NCBI RefSeq assembly: GCF_008728835.1
Contig: NZ_CP042582.1
Coordinates: 2,631,001-2,695,000 of the forward strand
DNA length: 64,000 nt
From: Hypericibacter adhaerens
GTDB lineage: Bacteria; Pseudomonadota; Alphaproteobacteria; Dongiales; Dongiaceae
Direction: 5' to 3'
Shown: piece by piece, positions 44,415 to 53,247 of the stretch
Numbering within the stretch: position 1 is the first letter of the stretch
Layout of the letters: every line of letters starts with the position of its first letter
Position numbers and translations under genes: made by a program
Notes under the pieces: model-generated
What the model saw: the letters and a program-made list of their open reading frames with translations, nothing else
Told to the model about the DNA's origin: nothing
Databases searched by the model: none

Positions 44415-46163
44415 ATGCAACCGACCCCCAGCACCAGCCGCGATCTTCCCTTCCGTCCCGGCCCGTTCGGCACCTTCACCGAAGGGCTCGACTATGCGGC
44501 CCGCGGCGACACCGGCTTCAACTTCTACTCGGCCCGTGGCGATCTGACGGCGGTCCTGCCCTATCGCGAGCTGCGCGAGCGCGCGGTCGCGGCAGCGCAG
44601 GGCCTGATCCGCGCCGGCCTGCCGCGCGGCGCCCGCATGGTGCTGATCGCGGATACGGTTCCCGATTTCATGGTGCTGTTCGCGGCCTGCCAGTATGCCG
44701 GCCTGCTGCCGGTGCCGGTGGCCTTGCCGACGGGCCTGGGCGGGCGCGACAGCTACATCGCCACCTTGCGCCGTCAGATCCAGAGCTGCGGCGCCGAGGC
44801 GGCGATGGCGCCGGCCGAGCTGCTCGATTATCTCAAGGAAGCCGCCGCCGGCACCAGCGCCAGGCTGGTGGGTGCCGCCGCCGACTTCCTGGCGCTGCCG
44901 GGCGACGGTGCGGCGTTGCGTCCGTTCGCGCCGGAAGAGTCCTGCTATCTCCAGTTCTCCTCCGGCAGCACGCGTTTTCCCAAGGGCATCGACGTGCCGC
45001 AGCGCGCGCTGATGGCGAACGCGCATGCGATCGCGGTCGATGGGCTGGGCCTGACGCCCGAGGACCGCGCGGTCTCCTGGCTGCCGCTCTACCACGATAT
45101 GGGGCTGGTCGGTTTCATGCTGGTCCCGCTGCTGTCGCAGGTCACCGTCGACTACCTGGCGACGCGCGATTTCGCGCGCCGGCCGCTGATGTGGCCGAGC
45201 CTGATCTCGCGCAACCGCGGCACGCTCTCCTACAGCCCGACCTTCGGCTACGATCTCTGCAGCCGGCGCGTCAGCGAAGGACGGCTGGCGACGCCCGATC
45301 TCGATCTTTCCTCCTGGCGGACGGCGGGCATCGGCGGCGACATGATCCAGCCGCATGTACTCGAGCGCTTCGCCGGCGCCTTCGCCGCCTGCCGCTTCGA
45401 CCCCAAGGCCTTCCTGCCCAGCTACGGCATGGCCGAAGCCGTGCTCGCCATCAGCTTCTCGCCGCGCAACCGCGGCATGCTGACGGACAGCGTCGATCGC
45501 GGCCGGATGGCCGACGAAGGACGTGCCGTGCCGGCCGACCCGAAGTCGGGCGACAGCCGCCGCTTCGTGCTTTGCGGCCGCCCGCTCGCGGGGCATGTGG
45601 CCGAGATCCGCGGCGAGGATGGCGAAATCCTGCCCGACCGCATGATCGGCCGCATCTTCGTCAAGGGCCCGAGCCTGATGGCCGGCTATTACGGCAATCC
45701 CGAGGAAACGGCCCGCGTGCTCTCGCCCGACGGCTGGCTCGATACCGGCGATCTCGGCTACAGCCTCGAGGGCGCGCTCGTGATCACGGGCCGCGCCAAG
45801 GATCTGATCATCATCGCCGGCCGCAACATCTGGCCGCAGGACCTCGAATGGAACGTCGAGGAGAGCCTCGACCTCAGGCGCGGCGATACCTGCGCCTTCT
45901 CGATCGAGGGTCCCGAAGGCCAGGAGCAGGTCGTCATGCTCGCGGTCGCGCGGCAGACGGAAACGGCGGAGCGTGAAGCCATGCGGCAGGGCGCGCAGAG
46001 CCTGCTGCAGCGCGCGCACGGGATCGAGGCCAAGGTCGTGCTGGTGGCGCCGCGCGTCATTCCGCAGACCTCCTCGGGCAAGATCGCCCGCGCGCGTGCC
46101 AAGGCCGCCTATCTCGCCGGCCATTACCAGGAGAGCGGCGCCGGCGCCGCTCGACCCCGCTGA
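44415..46163 (+). CDS. Fatty-acyl-AMP ligase / acyl-ACP synthetase of the sphingolipid locus
   Basis: 582 residues from ATG 44415. It adenylates a fatty acid and loads it on an acyl carrier protein. Motifs of the ANL superfamily are intact: ATP-binding YLQFSSGSTRFPKG starting at Y178, WLPLYHDMGLVG, YGMAEAV, GWLDTGDLGY, KDLIIIAGRNIWPQDLE and a catalytic C-terminal lysine in QTSSGKIARA. The insertion pattern and HDMGL are those of fatty-acyl-AMP ligases rather than acyl-CoA synthetases. In the sphingolipid locus it most plausibly supplies the acyl-ACP substrate for the palmitoyltransferase. Its stop overlaps the start of the next gene. Confidence 0.9.
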   Translation: MQPTPSTSRDLPFRPGPFGTFTEGLDYAARGDTGFNFYSARGDLTAVLPYRELRERAVAAAQGLIRAGLPRGARMVLIADTVPDFMVLFAACQYAGLLPVPVALPTGLGGRDSYIATLRRQIQSCGAEAAMAPAELLDYLKEAAAGTSARLVGAAADFLALPGDGAALRPFAPEESCYLQFSSGSTRFPKGIDVPQRALMANAHAIAVDGLGLTPEDRAVSWLPLYHDMGLVGFMLVPLLSQVTVDYLATRDFARRPLMWPSLISRNRGTLSYSPTFGYDLCSRRVSEGRLATPDLDLSSWRTAGIGGDMIQPHVLERFAGAFAACRFDPKAFLPSYGMAEAVLAISFSPRNRGMLTDSVDRGRMADEGRAVPADPKSGDSRRFVLCGRPLAGHVAEIRGEDGEILPDRMIGRIFVKGPSLMAGYYGNPEETARVLSPDGWLDTGDLGYSLEGALVITGRAKDLIIIAGRNIWPQDLEWNVEESLDLRRGDTCAFSIEGPEGQEQVVMLAVARQTETAEREAMRQGAQSLLQRAHGIEAKVVLVAPRVIPQTSSGKIARARAKAAYLAGHYQESGAGAARPR

Positions 46164-47125
46164 ACGGCGGGCCGACAGGCCCGCTCGCCGCCGTCACCGG
46201 CGCCAGCGGCTTTGTCGGCAGCGCCGTGGCCTCGGCTTTGGACGGAATGGGCTGGCGGCTGCGCCTCTTGATCCGCCGCCAGCCGCCGCGCCTGCTGCTG
46301 GCAAACCAGTCGCCCGAGGTGGTGATCGGCGATCTCGGCGATAACGAGGCCCTCGGCCGGCTGGTCGAAGGCGCGGACGCGGTCCTGCATGTCGCCGGCG
46401 TGGTGAAAGCCCTCGACCGCGAGGGCTTCATGCGCGGCAATGCCGAGCCGACCGGCCGTCTCGCCGCGATCGCCGCGCGCCAGGCCACGCCGCCGCATTT
46501 CGTCCTGATGTCGTCGCTTGCGGCACGCGAGCCGGCGCTCTCGCCCTACTGCGCCAGCAAACGGGCCGGCGAAGACGCGCTGAAGGCGGCGGCGGGCGCC
46601 ATGGCCTGGACCATCCTTCGTCCCACGGCGGTCTATGGGCCGGGGGACCGGGAGCTGCTGCCCTTCTTCAAGACCGTCAAGCGGGGCTTCGCCCCCCGGC
46701 CGCCGGGCGCCATCCAGCGCCTGTCGCTGATCCATGTCGAGGATCTGGGGCGGTTTGCCGCAGCCTCCGCAGGCCTGGCCGCGGCGAAAGGGCAGACCTG
46801 GGAGCTCGATGACGGTGCGGCCGATGGCCACGGTTGGGCGGAGCTGACGGCCGCCGCCGCGGCGGCGCTCGGGACCCATCCGAAAACGGTGACCATCCCC
46901 AAGCTGCTCCTGAAGGCGACCGCCCAGGCGAACGCGCTCAAGGCCGCCTGGACCGGGAAGCCGCAGATGCTGGTGCCGCACAAGCTGCCCGAGATGCTCC
47001 ATGCGGATTGGCTGTGCCACCACCGCCCGCCGGCAAGCCTTGGAACGAAATGGGAACCGAAATGGGCAATCGGCCCCGGCTTTGCCGATACCGTGCGCTG
47101 GTACCGCCGGGAGGGCTGGCTGTAA
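46160..47125 (+). CDS. cerR: NAD-dependent epimerase/dehydratase, ceramide-reductase-like (CerR)
   Basis: The extended short-chain dehydrogenase fold is clear: the nucleotide-binding motif AVTGASGFVGSAV, then the active-site YxxxK as Y130-C-A-S-K134 with an upstream serine (LMSSLAAREPALSPY). In bacterial sphingolipid loci this position is held by CerR, which reduces 3-keto (dihydro)ceramide. The start is unusual: the Rossmann motif lies upstream of the first normal start codon, GTG 46226. An in-frame CTG at 46160 overlaps the previous stop (CTGA) and gives a full fold of 321 residues; I use that. A start at 46226 would delete the cofactor loop. Confidence 0.75.
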   Translation: MNGGPTGPLAAVTGASGFVGSAVASALDGMGWRLRLLIRRQPPRLLLANQSPEVVIGDLGDNEALGRLVEGADAVLHVAGVVKALDREGFMRGNAEPTGRLAAIAARQATPPHFVLMSSLAAREPALSPYCASKRAGEDALKAAAGAMAWTILRPTAVYGPGDRELLPFFKTVKRGFAPRPPGAIQRLSLIHVEDLGRFAAASAGLAAAKGQTWELDDGAADGHGWAELTAAAAAALGTHPKTVTIPKLLLKATAQANALKAAWTGKPQMLVPHKLPEMLHADWLCHHRPPASLGTKWEPKWAIGPGFADTVRWYRREGWL

Positions 47126-47268
47126 CAATGCGCAACAATTTGTTATTTCACTGAATCAAGCACTTCGGCGACAGATATTAACCGAATTGGGGCACCGATC
47201 TGCCAAGAACGGGACCATTCATCATTAAGCTGCCACAGAGCGGCATAGCAGCAAGAGGCCTGATTGCC

Positions 47269-47517
47269 ATGGGTTTGATGGAACGCGAAGACGTTGCGGT
47301 GTTCGAGCAGGTCGTTGCCCTGCTGGAGCCGTTTCGCAAGGCCGAAGGCGCCATTACCCGGGAAACCGACATCTCCCAGGATCTGAAGCTCGATTCCCTC
47401 GCCGTCATGGACCTCATGATGGAGCTGGAGGAGACCTTCGACGTGACGATCCCACTCAACCTCGTGGCTGAGATCCGCACCGTCGGCGACCTCGCCGAAG
47501 CCATCCGTCGCCGCTGA
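47269..47517 (+). CDS. Acyl carrier protein of the sphingolipid locus
   Basis: 82 residues, acidic, four-helix type. The phosphopantetheine serine is S43 in LKLDSLAVMDLMMELEETFD, where the family has DSL. It would carry the fatty acyl chain from the acyl-AMP ligase to serine palmitoyltransferase. It is separate from the housekeeping AcpP. It starts 24 bp before the palmitoyltransferase gene and follows a 143-bp spacer. Confidence 0.92.
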   Translation: MGLMEREDVAVFEQVVALLEPFRKAEGAITRETDISQDLKLDSLAVMDLMMELEETFDVTIPLNLVAEIRTVGDLAEAIRRR

Positions 47518-47540
47518 CCGGCCGACGGAGCTCCCCCACG

Positions 47541-48755
47541 ATGGGTCTTTTCGATCGTTTCGCCAGCGTCGAGCAGGCACACACCGAGGTCAAGGCCCGG
47601 GTCGACGACCCGTTCGGCGTGCGCATGGACCGCATGCTGTCCCCGACCGAGGCGATCATCGGCAACCGCCCGACCATCCTTGTCGGCACCAACAATTACC
47701 TCGGCCTGACCTTCGATCCGGCCTGCATCGAAGCCGCCCACAAGGCGCTCGACGCCTACGGGACCGGCACGACCGGCTCGCGGATCGCCAACGGCTCCTA
47801 CGCCCCCCATCGCGAGCTCGAGCATGAGCTGGCGGATTTCTACGGCCGCCGGCATTGCATGGTGTTCACCACCGGCTACCAGGCCAATCTCGGGGTCATC
47901 TCCACGCTCGCGGGGCCCCAGGACTACCTGCTGATCGACGCCGACAGCCACGCCTCGATCTACGACGCCTGCCGCCTCGGCACAGCCACCGTGGTGCGCT
48001 TCAAGCACAACGACGCCGAGGATCTCGACAAGCGCCTGCGCCGCCTGGCGGACGAGCCCGGCAACAAGGTCATCGTCACCGAAGGCATCTATTCCATGCT
48101 GGGCGACCAGGCCCCGCTCAAGGAGATGGCCGAGGTCAAGCGCAAGCACGGCGCCTGGATGGTGCTGGACGAGGCCCATTCCATGGGCGTGCTGGGCCAG
48201 ACCGGCCGCGGCCTCGCCGAGGAGCAGGGCGTGGAGGCCGACATGGATTTCATCGTCGGCACCTTCAGCAAGAGCCTCGGCGCCGTCGGCGGCTTCTGCG
48301 CCTCGGACCATCCGCAGTTCGATCTGATGCGCATCGTCTGCCGGCCCTACATGTTCACGGCTTCGCTGCCGCCCTCGGTGATCGCCTCGGTGACCGAGGC
48401 GCTGCGCCAGCTCCGCAAGCGGCCCGAGCTGCGCACCCAGCTCTGGGACAATGTCGCGACGCTCTATGACGGCTTCCAGCGGCACGGTTTCGCCCTCGGG
48501 CCCCAGAAGGGTCCGGTCGTCGCGATCAAGCTGCCGAGTCCCGACCTCGCCGTCGGTTTCTGGCGGGCGCTGCTGGATCAGGGCGTCTATGTGAATCTGG
48601 CGCTGCCGCCGGCGACACCGCAGGGCACGGCACTCCTGCGCTGCAGCGTCTGCGCGGCCCATAGCCGGGCGCAGCTCGACAAGGTGGTGGCGATCACCGC
48701 CGAGATCGGCCGCGAGCTGGGCGTCATCGGCCAGGAACTGCGCGCCGCCGGCTGA
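47541..48755 (+). CDS. spt: Serine palmitoyltransferase
   Basis: 404 residues, alpha-oxoamine synthase family. It condenses L-serine with an acyl thioester to give 3-ketosphinganine, the first committed sphingolipid step. Signatures: GTNNYLGLTFDPACIEAAHKALDAYGTGTTGSRIANG-type substrate loop, ADSHASIYD, the DEAHSMGVLG motif, and the PLP lysine K244 in GTFSKSLGAVGGF. The immediate upstream acyl carrier gene and the fatty-acyl-AMP ligase and epimerase support serine palmitoyltransferase over the related KBL or BioF. Confidence 0.93.
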   Translation: MGLFDRFASVEQAHTEVKARVDDPFGVRMDRMLSPTEAIIGNRPTILVGTNNYLGLTFDPACIEAAHKALDAYGTGTTGSRIANGSYAPHRELEHELADFYGRRHCMVFTTGYQANLGVISTLAGPQDYLLIDADSHASIYDACRLGTATVVRFKHNDAEDLDKRLRRLADEPGNKVIVTEGIYSMLGDQAPLKEMAEVKRKHGAWMVLDEAHSMGVLGQTGRGLAEEQGVEADMDFIVGTFSKSLGAVGGFCASDHPQFDLMRIVCRPYMFTASLPPSVIASVTEALRQLRKRPELRTQLWDNVATLYDGFQRHGFALGPQKGPVVAIKLPSPDLAVGFWRALLDQGVYVNLALPPATPQGTALLRCSVCAAHSRAQLDKVVAITAEIGRELGVIGQELRAAG

Positions 48756-48811
48756 TCGGGCGACCGCCGCTTCGCTTGACCCGCGCCCCGGTTCCGGGCA
48801 GAAGCGGCCCC

Positions 48812-49738
48812 ATGTTCACCCTGGCGCATCTTTCCGATCCGCATCTTTCGGGCTGGTCGATGCCGCAGCCGACGGCGCTGCTGTCCAAGCGCGTCCTCGG
48901 CTTTCTCTCCTGGCAGCTGCGCCGGCGCTTCGTCCATCGCCAGGCGGTGCTCGATCTCGTCGTCGCCGACCTGGCGGCCAGCCGGCCGGATCACGTCGCC
49001 GTCACCGGCGATATCACCAACATTTCCCTGCCGCAGGAATTCGCCAACGCCGCCCTCTGGCTGCAGCGGATCGGCCCGCCGGATTACGTCAGCGTCATCC
49101 CCGGCAATCACGACCGCTATATCGCGCGGCCCTGGTCGCGCCATCTGGCGCTCTGGGACGCCTATATGACGGGCGACGACCCCTCGGGAACGGCACCGGG
49201 TGACGACGGCGAAACCGGGCGGTTTCCTTATTTGCGCCGGCGCGGCCCGCTCGCCCTGATCGGCGTCTCCTCGGCCAAGCCCATGCCCTATAACAGCGCG
49301 GCCGGCCATGTGGGGCCGGAGCAGTTGGCGCGCCTGGCGGCCTTGCTCGCCCGGCTCGAGGCGGAGGGGCTGTTCCGCGTCGTCCTCATCCACCATCCAC
49401 CACAATCTCATGCGACCCATGGCCATAAGGCGCTGATCGACGCCGCCGCCTTCCGCGAGGTGGTGGCGCAACATGGCGCCGAGCTGGTGTTGCATGGCCA
49501 TACCCACCGCGCCCACCTCGACCAGATCGCCGGGCCGCGCCATCGCGTTCCCGTGCTGGGCGTTCCCTCCGCATCCGCCAGGCCCTATGGCGGCAAGCCG
49601 GTGGGCGGCTATCACCTCTATCGCGTGGACCGCGGCGGCACGGGCTGGCAGCTCGAGATCGAAACCCGCGCGCTCCGTCTCCAGAGCGGCAGCGTCGAGA
49701 CCACCGGCCGTTTCCGCCTGGCCAATCAGGTTTCCTGA
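48812..49738 (+). CDS. Calcineurin-like metallophosphoesterase in the sphingolipid locus
   Basis: 308 residues from ATG 48812. Dinuclear metal motifs are complete: D9-x-H11 (LSDPHLSG), GDITN, GNHD, HHPP and GHTHRAHL. There is no signal peptide, so a cytosolic or membrane-peripheral enzyme is likely. It could act on a phosphorylated lipid or nucleotide-linked headgroup precursor; that is inferred from the neighbours. It follows the palmitoyltransferase gene by 56 bp, on the same strand. Confidence 0.85.
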   Translation: MFTLAHLSDPHLSGWSMPQPTALLSKRVLGFLSWQLRRRFVHRQAVLDLVVADLAASRPDHVAVTGDITNISLPQEFANAALWLQRIGPPDYVSVIPGNHDRYIARPWSRHLALWDAYMTGDDPSGTAPGDDGETGRFPYLRRRGPLALIGVSSAKPMPYNSAAGHVGPEQLARLAALLARLEAEGLFRVVLIHHPPQSHATHGHKALIDAAAFREVVAQHGAELVLHGHTHRAHLDQIAGPRHRVPVLGVPSASARPYGGKPVGGYHLYRVDRGGTGWQLEIETRALRLQSGSVETTGRFRLANQVS

Positions 49739-50069
49739 GGCGACACCCCGCCGGGACCTGGCCTATCTGCCGGCTTTTATCGGCCGGCCGGGCCGCTTAT
49801 GCTGTGCCGCCGGCGGCCGGGGGAGTTTCCCTCTGCGGCCTCTCATGGTATTGGGGAATCTACGGATTCCCGAAGGGGCGCCGGCGGCGACGAACCCATC
49901 CGGCAGACCGGCGGCACCGGGAAACCGGCCGCCGGCGACCGAGGACCGGTCGACGGACCCGCCTTCGCCGCCGAGACGCTTCACCGCCTGCGCGATCGCT
50001 TGATGAGCGCCTGGCCCCAACCGGCCCCAGAGCCGACGTTCGAATGGCGCTTCACCTCCCAGACCCTCG
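49739..50069. other. 331-bp non-coding gap in the sphingolipid locus
   Basis: GC-rich with several short inverted repeats (for example GGCCGGCCGGGCC). No convincing gene, promoter or terminator is visible; the only plus-strand ORF (49804-50073) is arginine-rich and low-complexity. Confidence 0.4.
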
Positions 50070-51263
50070 ATGAAACTGCTCGATCGCTACATCCTGGCAA
50101 AGACGCTATGGCCGTTGATCGCCACCGTCAGCATCGCGCTGATCGCGCTGCTGATGGAACAGACGGTCCGGCTGCTGGATCTGGTGGTCAACAAGGGCGG
50201 GCCGCTGTCGCTGATCCTGCGCATGCTGGCCAACCTGATCCCGCATTATCTCGGGATCGCGCTTCCCGCCGCCTTCTTTCTCGGCGTGCTGCTCGCGGTC
50301 TCGAGGCTCAGCAGCGAAAGCGAGCTCGATGCGATGCATGCCAGCGGCGTGCCGCTCCACCGCATGATCGCGCCGCTCATGATGTTCGCGGTCGTGCTGG
50401 TGATCCTGGGCACCATCATCATCGGCTTCCTGCAGCCTTACACCCGCTACGGCTATCGCGCCCTCGTCTATCTCGTGACGGAGACCGCCTGGTATTCCGC
50501 CCTGGAGAAGGGCGCCTTCTTCAGCGGCTTCGGCAACTCGACCATCCTGGTGGACGACATCTCCGAAGGCGGCCGGAAGCTGACCGGCATCTTCGTCTAT
50601 GAGGACAAGAAGGATGGCGGCTCGGTCACGACCACGGCGCAGACGGGCTATGTGGTCCGCTCGAATGCCGACGACCGGCTCGTCCTCCAGCTGGAGCAGG
50701 GCGCCCGCATCGACGCGGAAGGCCCCAACAAGAAGGTCAACGCGCTGACCTTCAGCAAGCTCGAGCTGCCGCTCGACATTGCGCTGGCGCCCGAGCCCTA
50801 TCGCATCCGCGGCGCTTCGGAACGCGAACAGACCCTGCCCGAGCTCTGGCACAATGTCTGGACCCTGCCGCCAACCGACCCGATGTACCACCCGGTCCAT
50901 GCCGAGCTCCACGAGCGGCTGGTGCGGATCGCCACCTACCTCTTCCTGCCGCTCCTGGCCTTTCCCCTGGGCTCCTCGACGCGACGAACGCGGCGCGGCA
51001 CGGGCATCGCCGTGGGCATCGTGCTGATCGTGATCTTCTACTACCTGATCCAGTTCGGGCATGACGTCTCCGCCAACGGCCGATTGTCGCCCTGGCTCAG
51101 CCTCTGGCTGCCCTTCTTCGTCTATGCGGGGTTCTCCAGCTGGGCCTTCTGGGAGGCCAACATCTCCCCGGGTCACAATTTCGTCGAGACGGTGCTCGCG
51201 CGCATCGAAGGCACGTTCGACAGCCTGCGTCAGATCGGGCGGCGCAAGAGGGCACCGGCCTGA
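50070..51263 (+). CDS. lptF: LptF/LptG (YjgP/YjgQ) family permease, LptF-like
   Basis: 397 residues with six predicted membrane helices in two groups of three separated by a large periplasmic beta-rich domain, the LptF/LptG plan. The N-terminal helix pattern (MKLLDRYILAKTL) and the coupling-helix motif SESELDAMHASGVPLHRM are clear. The family moves lipids (classically lipopolysaccharide) from the inner membrane with LptB as ATPase. Here it sits between the sphingolipid genes rather than beside lptD/surA/pdxA. The gene overlaps lptG by one base. Confidence 0.9.
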   Translation: MKLLDRYILAKTLWPLIATVSIALIALLMEQTVRLLDLVVNKGGPLSLILRMLANLIPHYLGIALPAAFFLGVLLAVSRLSSESELDAMHASGVPLHRMIAPLMMFAVVLVILGTIIIGFLQPYTRYGYRALVYLVTETAWYSALEKGAFFSGFGNSTILVDDISEGGRKLTGIFVYEDKKDGGSVTTTAQTGYVVRSNADDRLVLQLEQGARIDAEGPNKKVNALTFSKLELPLDIALAPEPYRIRGASEREQTLPELWHNVWTLPPTDPMYHPVHAELHERLVRIATYLFLPLLAFPLGSSTRRTRRGTGIAVGIVLIVIFYYLIQFGHDVSANGRLSPWLSLWLPFFVYAGFSSWAFWEANISPGHNFVETVLARIEGTFDSLRQIGRRKRAPA

Positions 51264-52348
51264 TGCGCACCCTCGTCGGCTATGTGTCGCGCATGCTGAT
51301 CATGCAATTCGCGCTGATGCTGTTCGGCTTCACGGCCCTGCTGCAGCTGCTCGACCTGCTCAACAACACCAGCAAGCTGTTCGCGCGCCACGGGCTCAGC
51401 CTCTCCACCATCCTGCACTACATCTGGCTGCGCCTGCCCGACTTGGCCTCGTTCCTGTTCCCCTTCTGCGTCCTGATCGCGGCCCTCCTGGTCCTGTCGC
51501 GCCTGGCCCAGTCGGCCGAGGTGATGGCGATGAAGGCCGCCGGCCTTTCCTACTGGCGCATCCTCGCCAGCTTCCTGCCGGCCGCGTTCGTCATCGCCGC
51601 GCTGCATTTCGTCGTGGCCGACCAGGTGGCCCCCGTGGCCGCGCGCGCCATGGAGGACTGGAATGCCGCGGCCGTGGATTTCACGGCCGATTCCGACAAG
51701 GACGCGCCGGCGCCGGTCTGGGCACGCGACGGCTACAATCTCGCGCGCGTGGTGGTCGTGCTCGACCGCGGCCGGAGCCTCAGCGGCGTCACCCTTTTCC
51801 TGCGAAGCTCCGCCAGCCTGTTCCAGGAGCGCGTCGTGGCGGGCCGGGCGGAGTTCCGCGACGGCGGCTGGGACCTCTACCAGGTCGAGCGCACCCTGAT
51901 CGGCCCCACGGGCGCCACCGAGATCATCCGCCAGGCCGAGTGGCGCTGGGTGACGAATCTCAGCCCGCAGCATTTCTCGGATCTGGCCGCGACCCCGGCA
52001 AGCCTGAGCCTGCGCGAGCTGCATAATTTCGCCGCCAACGAGAATGTCGGCAGCCGACCGGTCTATTACTACGAGACCTGGTTCAACAAACGCCTCGCCC
52101 TGCCGATCATGACCCTGATCATGCTGCTGCTGGCGGCCCCCGTGGCGCAGTCGCTGCGCCGCCAGCGCGGCGTCGGCTGGGGCTTCATGGCGGGCGTCGG
52201 GATGGGCTTCCTCTACTTCATCGCCGACGGGATCCTGCAGTCGCTGGGCGAATCGGGCATGCTGCCGCCGATGCTTGCCGCCTGGAGCTCCGTGGTCCTG
52301 TTCGCCGCCATCGGCATCACCGGGCTGATCAAGATCGAAGGCTATTGA
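51263..52348 (+). CDS. lptG: LptF/LptG family permease, LptG-like
   Basis: 361 residues, same six-helix plan with a central beta-jellyroll. The coupling-helix region AQSAEVMAMKAAGLSYWRI is conserved. Stop-start overlap TGATG with the previous gene shows tight coupling. No LptB, LptA or LptC gene is in the window, so the pair would have to use the general LptB or a separate ATPase. Sphingolipid export is a hypothesis; ordinary lipopolysaccharide export is the alternative. Confidence 0.9.
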   Translation: MRTLVGYVSRMLIMQFALMLFGFTALLQLLDLLNNTSKLFARHGLSLSTILHYIWLRLPDLASFLFPFCVLIAALLVLSRLAQSAEVMAMKAAGLSYWRILASFLPAAFVIAALHFVVADQVAPVAARAMEDWNAAAVDFTADSDKDAPAPVWARDGYNLARVVVVLDRGRSLSGVTLFLRSSASLFQERVVAGRAEFRDGGWDLYQVERTLIGPTGATEIIRQAEWRWVTNLSPQHFSDLAATPASLSLRELHNFAANENVGSRPVYYYETWFNKRLALPIMTLIMLLLAAPVAQSLRRQRGVGWGFMAGVGMGFLYFIADGILQSLGESGMLPPMLAAWSSVVLFAAIGITGLIKIEGY

Positions 52349-52478
52349 CGATCCGCCGCAGGCCGCCACATAGCCGCTGAAGGCAGCGCGGCCGAAGGTC
52401 GCAAGAACGGGCTGCCGCAGGGGTTGCCGCCATCCCCCCTGCTCTCTAAATTACGGGCCTACAAGGATTCATACGGCC

Positions 52479-53237
52479 ATGAGCCTCTGGAATCGCACCC
52501 ACAATCTCGACCGGATGACGTTGCCGGAGCTGGTGAGGGCCTTCTTCACCTACCCGGCGATCTGGACCTATCTGGGGCTCTCGGCGGTCTCCGTCGCACT
52601 CATCCTGCGCTGGATGGAGCAGCCCTGGCGGCTCCTGCCGGCGGTCGTCGTGACCGTCCTGGTCTATCCGCTGGTCTGGTATCTGCTGCACCGCTACGTG
52701 CTGCATGGGCGCTATCTCTACAAGAGCCGCTTCACGGCCTCGTCCTGGAAGCGCATCCATTTCGACCATCACCAGGACCCGCACAACCTGCGGGTGCTGT
52801 TCGGCGCGCTCTACACCACCCTGCCCACCATCGCCATCGTGACGCTGCCGGTCGGCTATGCCATCGCGGGCCCTACGGGCGCCCTCACCGCCTTCGCCAC
52901 GGGCCTGCTCACCACGGTCTTCTACGAGTTCTGCCACTGCGTTCAGCATCTGAACTTCGCGCCGAAATCGGCGTTCCTGCAGCGCATCAAGAAGCTCCAT
53001 CTGCAGCATCATTTCCATAACGAGCAGGGCAACTACGGCATCACCAACTATGCCTGGGACAGGCTGCTCGGCACCTACTACGCGACCGTGCGCGATCTGC
53101 CGAAGAGCGCCACCGTCTTCAATCTCGGTTATACCGAGGACGAGGCCCTGCGCTATCCCTGGGTCGCCGCGCAATCGCAGGGCACGCGCGGCGACGGCAA
53201 TCCGCGCCGCTTCCGCGTGGCGTCCAGCGAGAACTGA
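52479..53237 (+). CDS. Fatty acid hydroxylase / sterol desaturase family di-iron protein
   Basis: 252 residues, integral membrane, about four helices. The di-iron histidine boxes are intact: LLHRYVLH, HFDHHQDPH, HCVQH and HLQHHFHNEQGNYG. The family hydroxylates or desaturates lipid chains with oxygen. Next to bacterial ceramide synthase it most likely hydroxylates the acyl chain or the long-chain base of the ceramide; position of hydroxylation is unknown. It follows lptG by 130 bp. Confidence 0.88.
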   Translation: MSLWNRTHNLDRMTLPELVRAFFTYPAIWTYLGLSAVSVALILRWMEQPWRLLPAVVVTVLVYPLVWYLLHRYVLHGRYLYKSRFTASSWKRIHFDHHQDPHNLRVLFGALYTTLPTIAIVTLPVGYAIAGPTGALTAFATGLLTTVFYEFCHCVQHLNFAPKSAFLQRIKKLHLQHHFHNEQGNYGITNYAWDRLLGTYYATVRDLPKSATVFNLGYTEDEALRYPWVAAQSQGTRGDGNPRRFRVASSEN

Positions 53238-53247
53238 AGCCGACCCC

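Noticed and set aside
47191-47203. Sigma-54-like GGCAC...TGC before the acyl carrier protein gene
   Set aside because: GG and GC are 11 rather than 12 bases apart, and there is no enhancer-like site.
49804-50073. 89-residue plus-strand open frame in the gap before the LptF-like gene
   Set aside because: Arginine-rich low complexity, no Shine-Dalgarno, overlaps the LptF-like start; likely chance.
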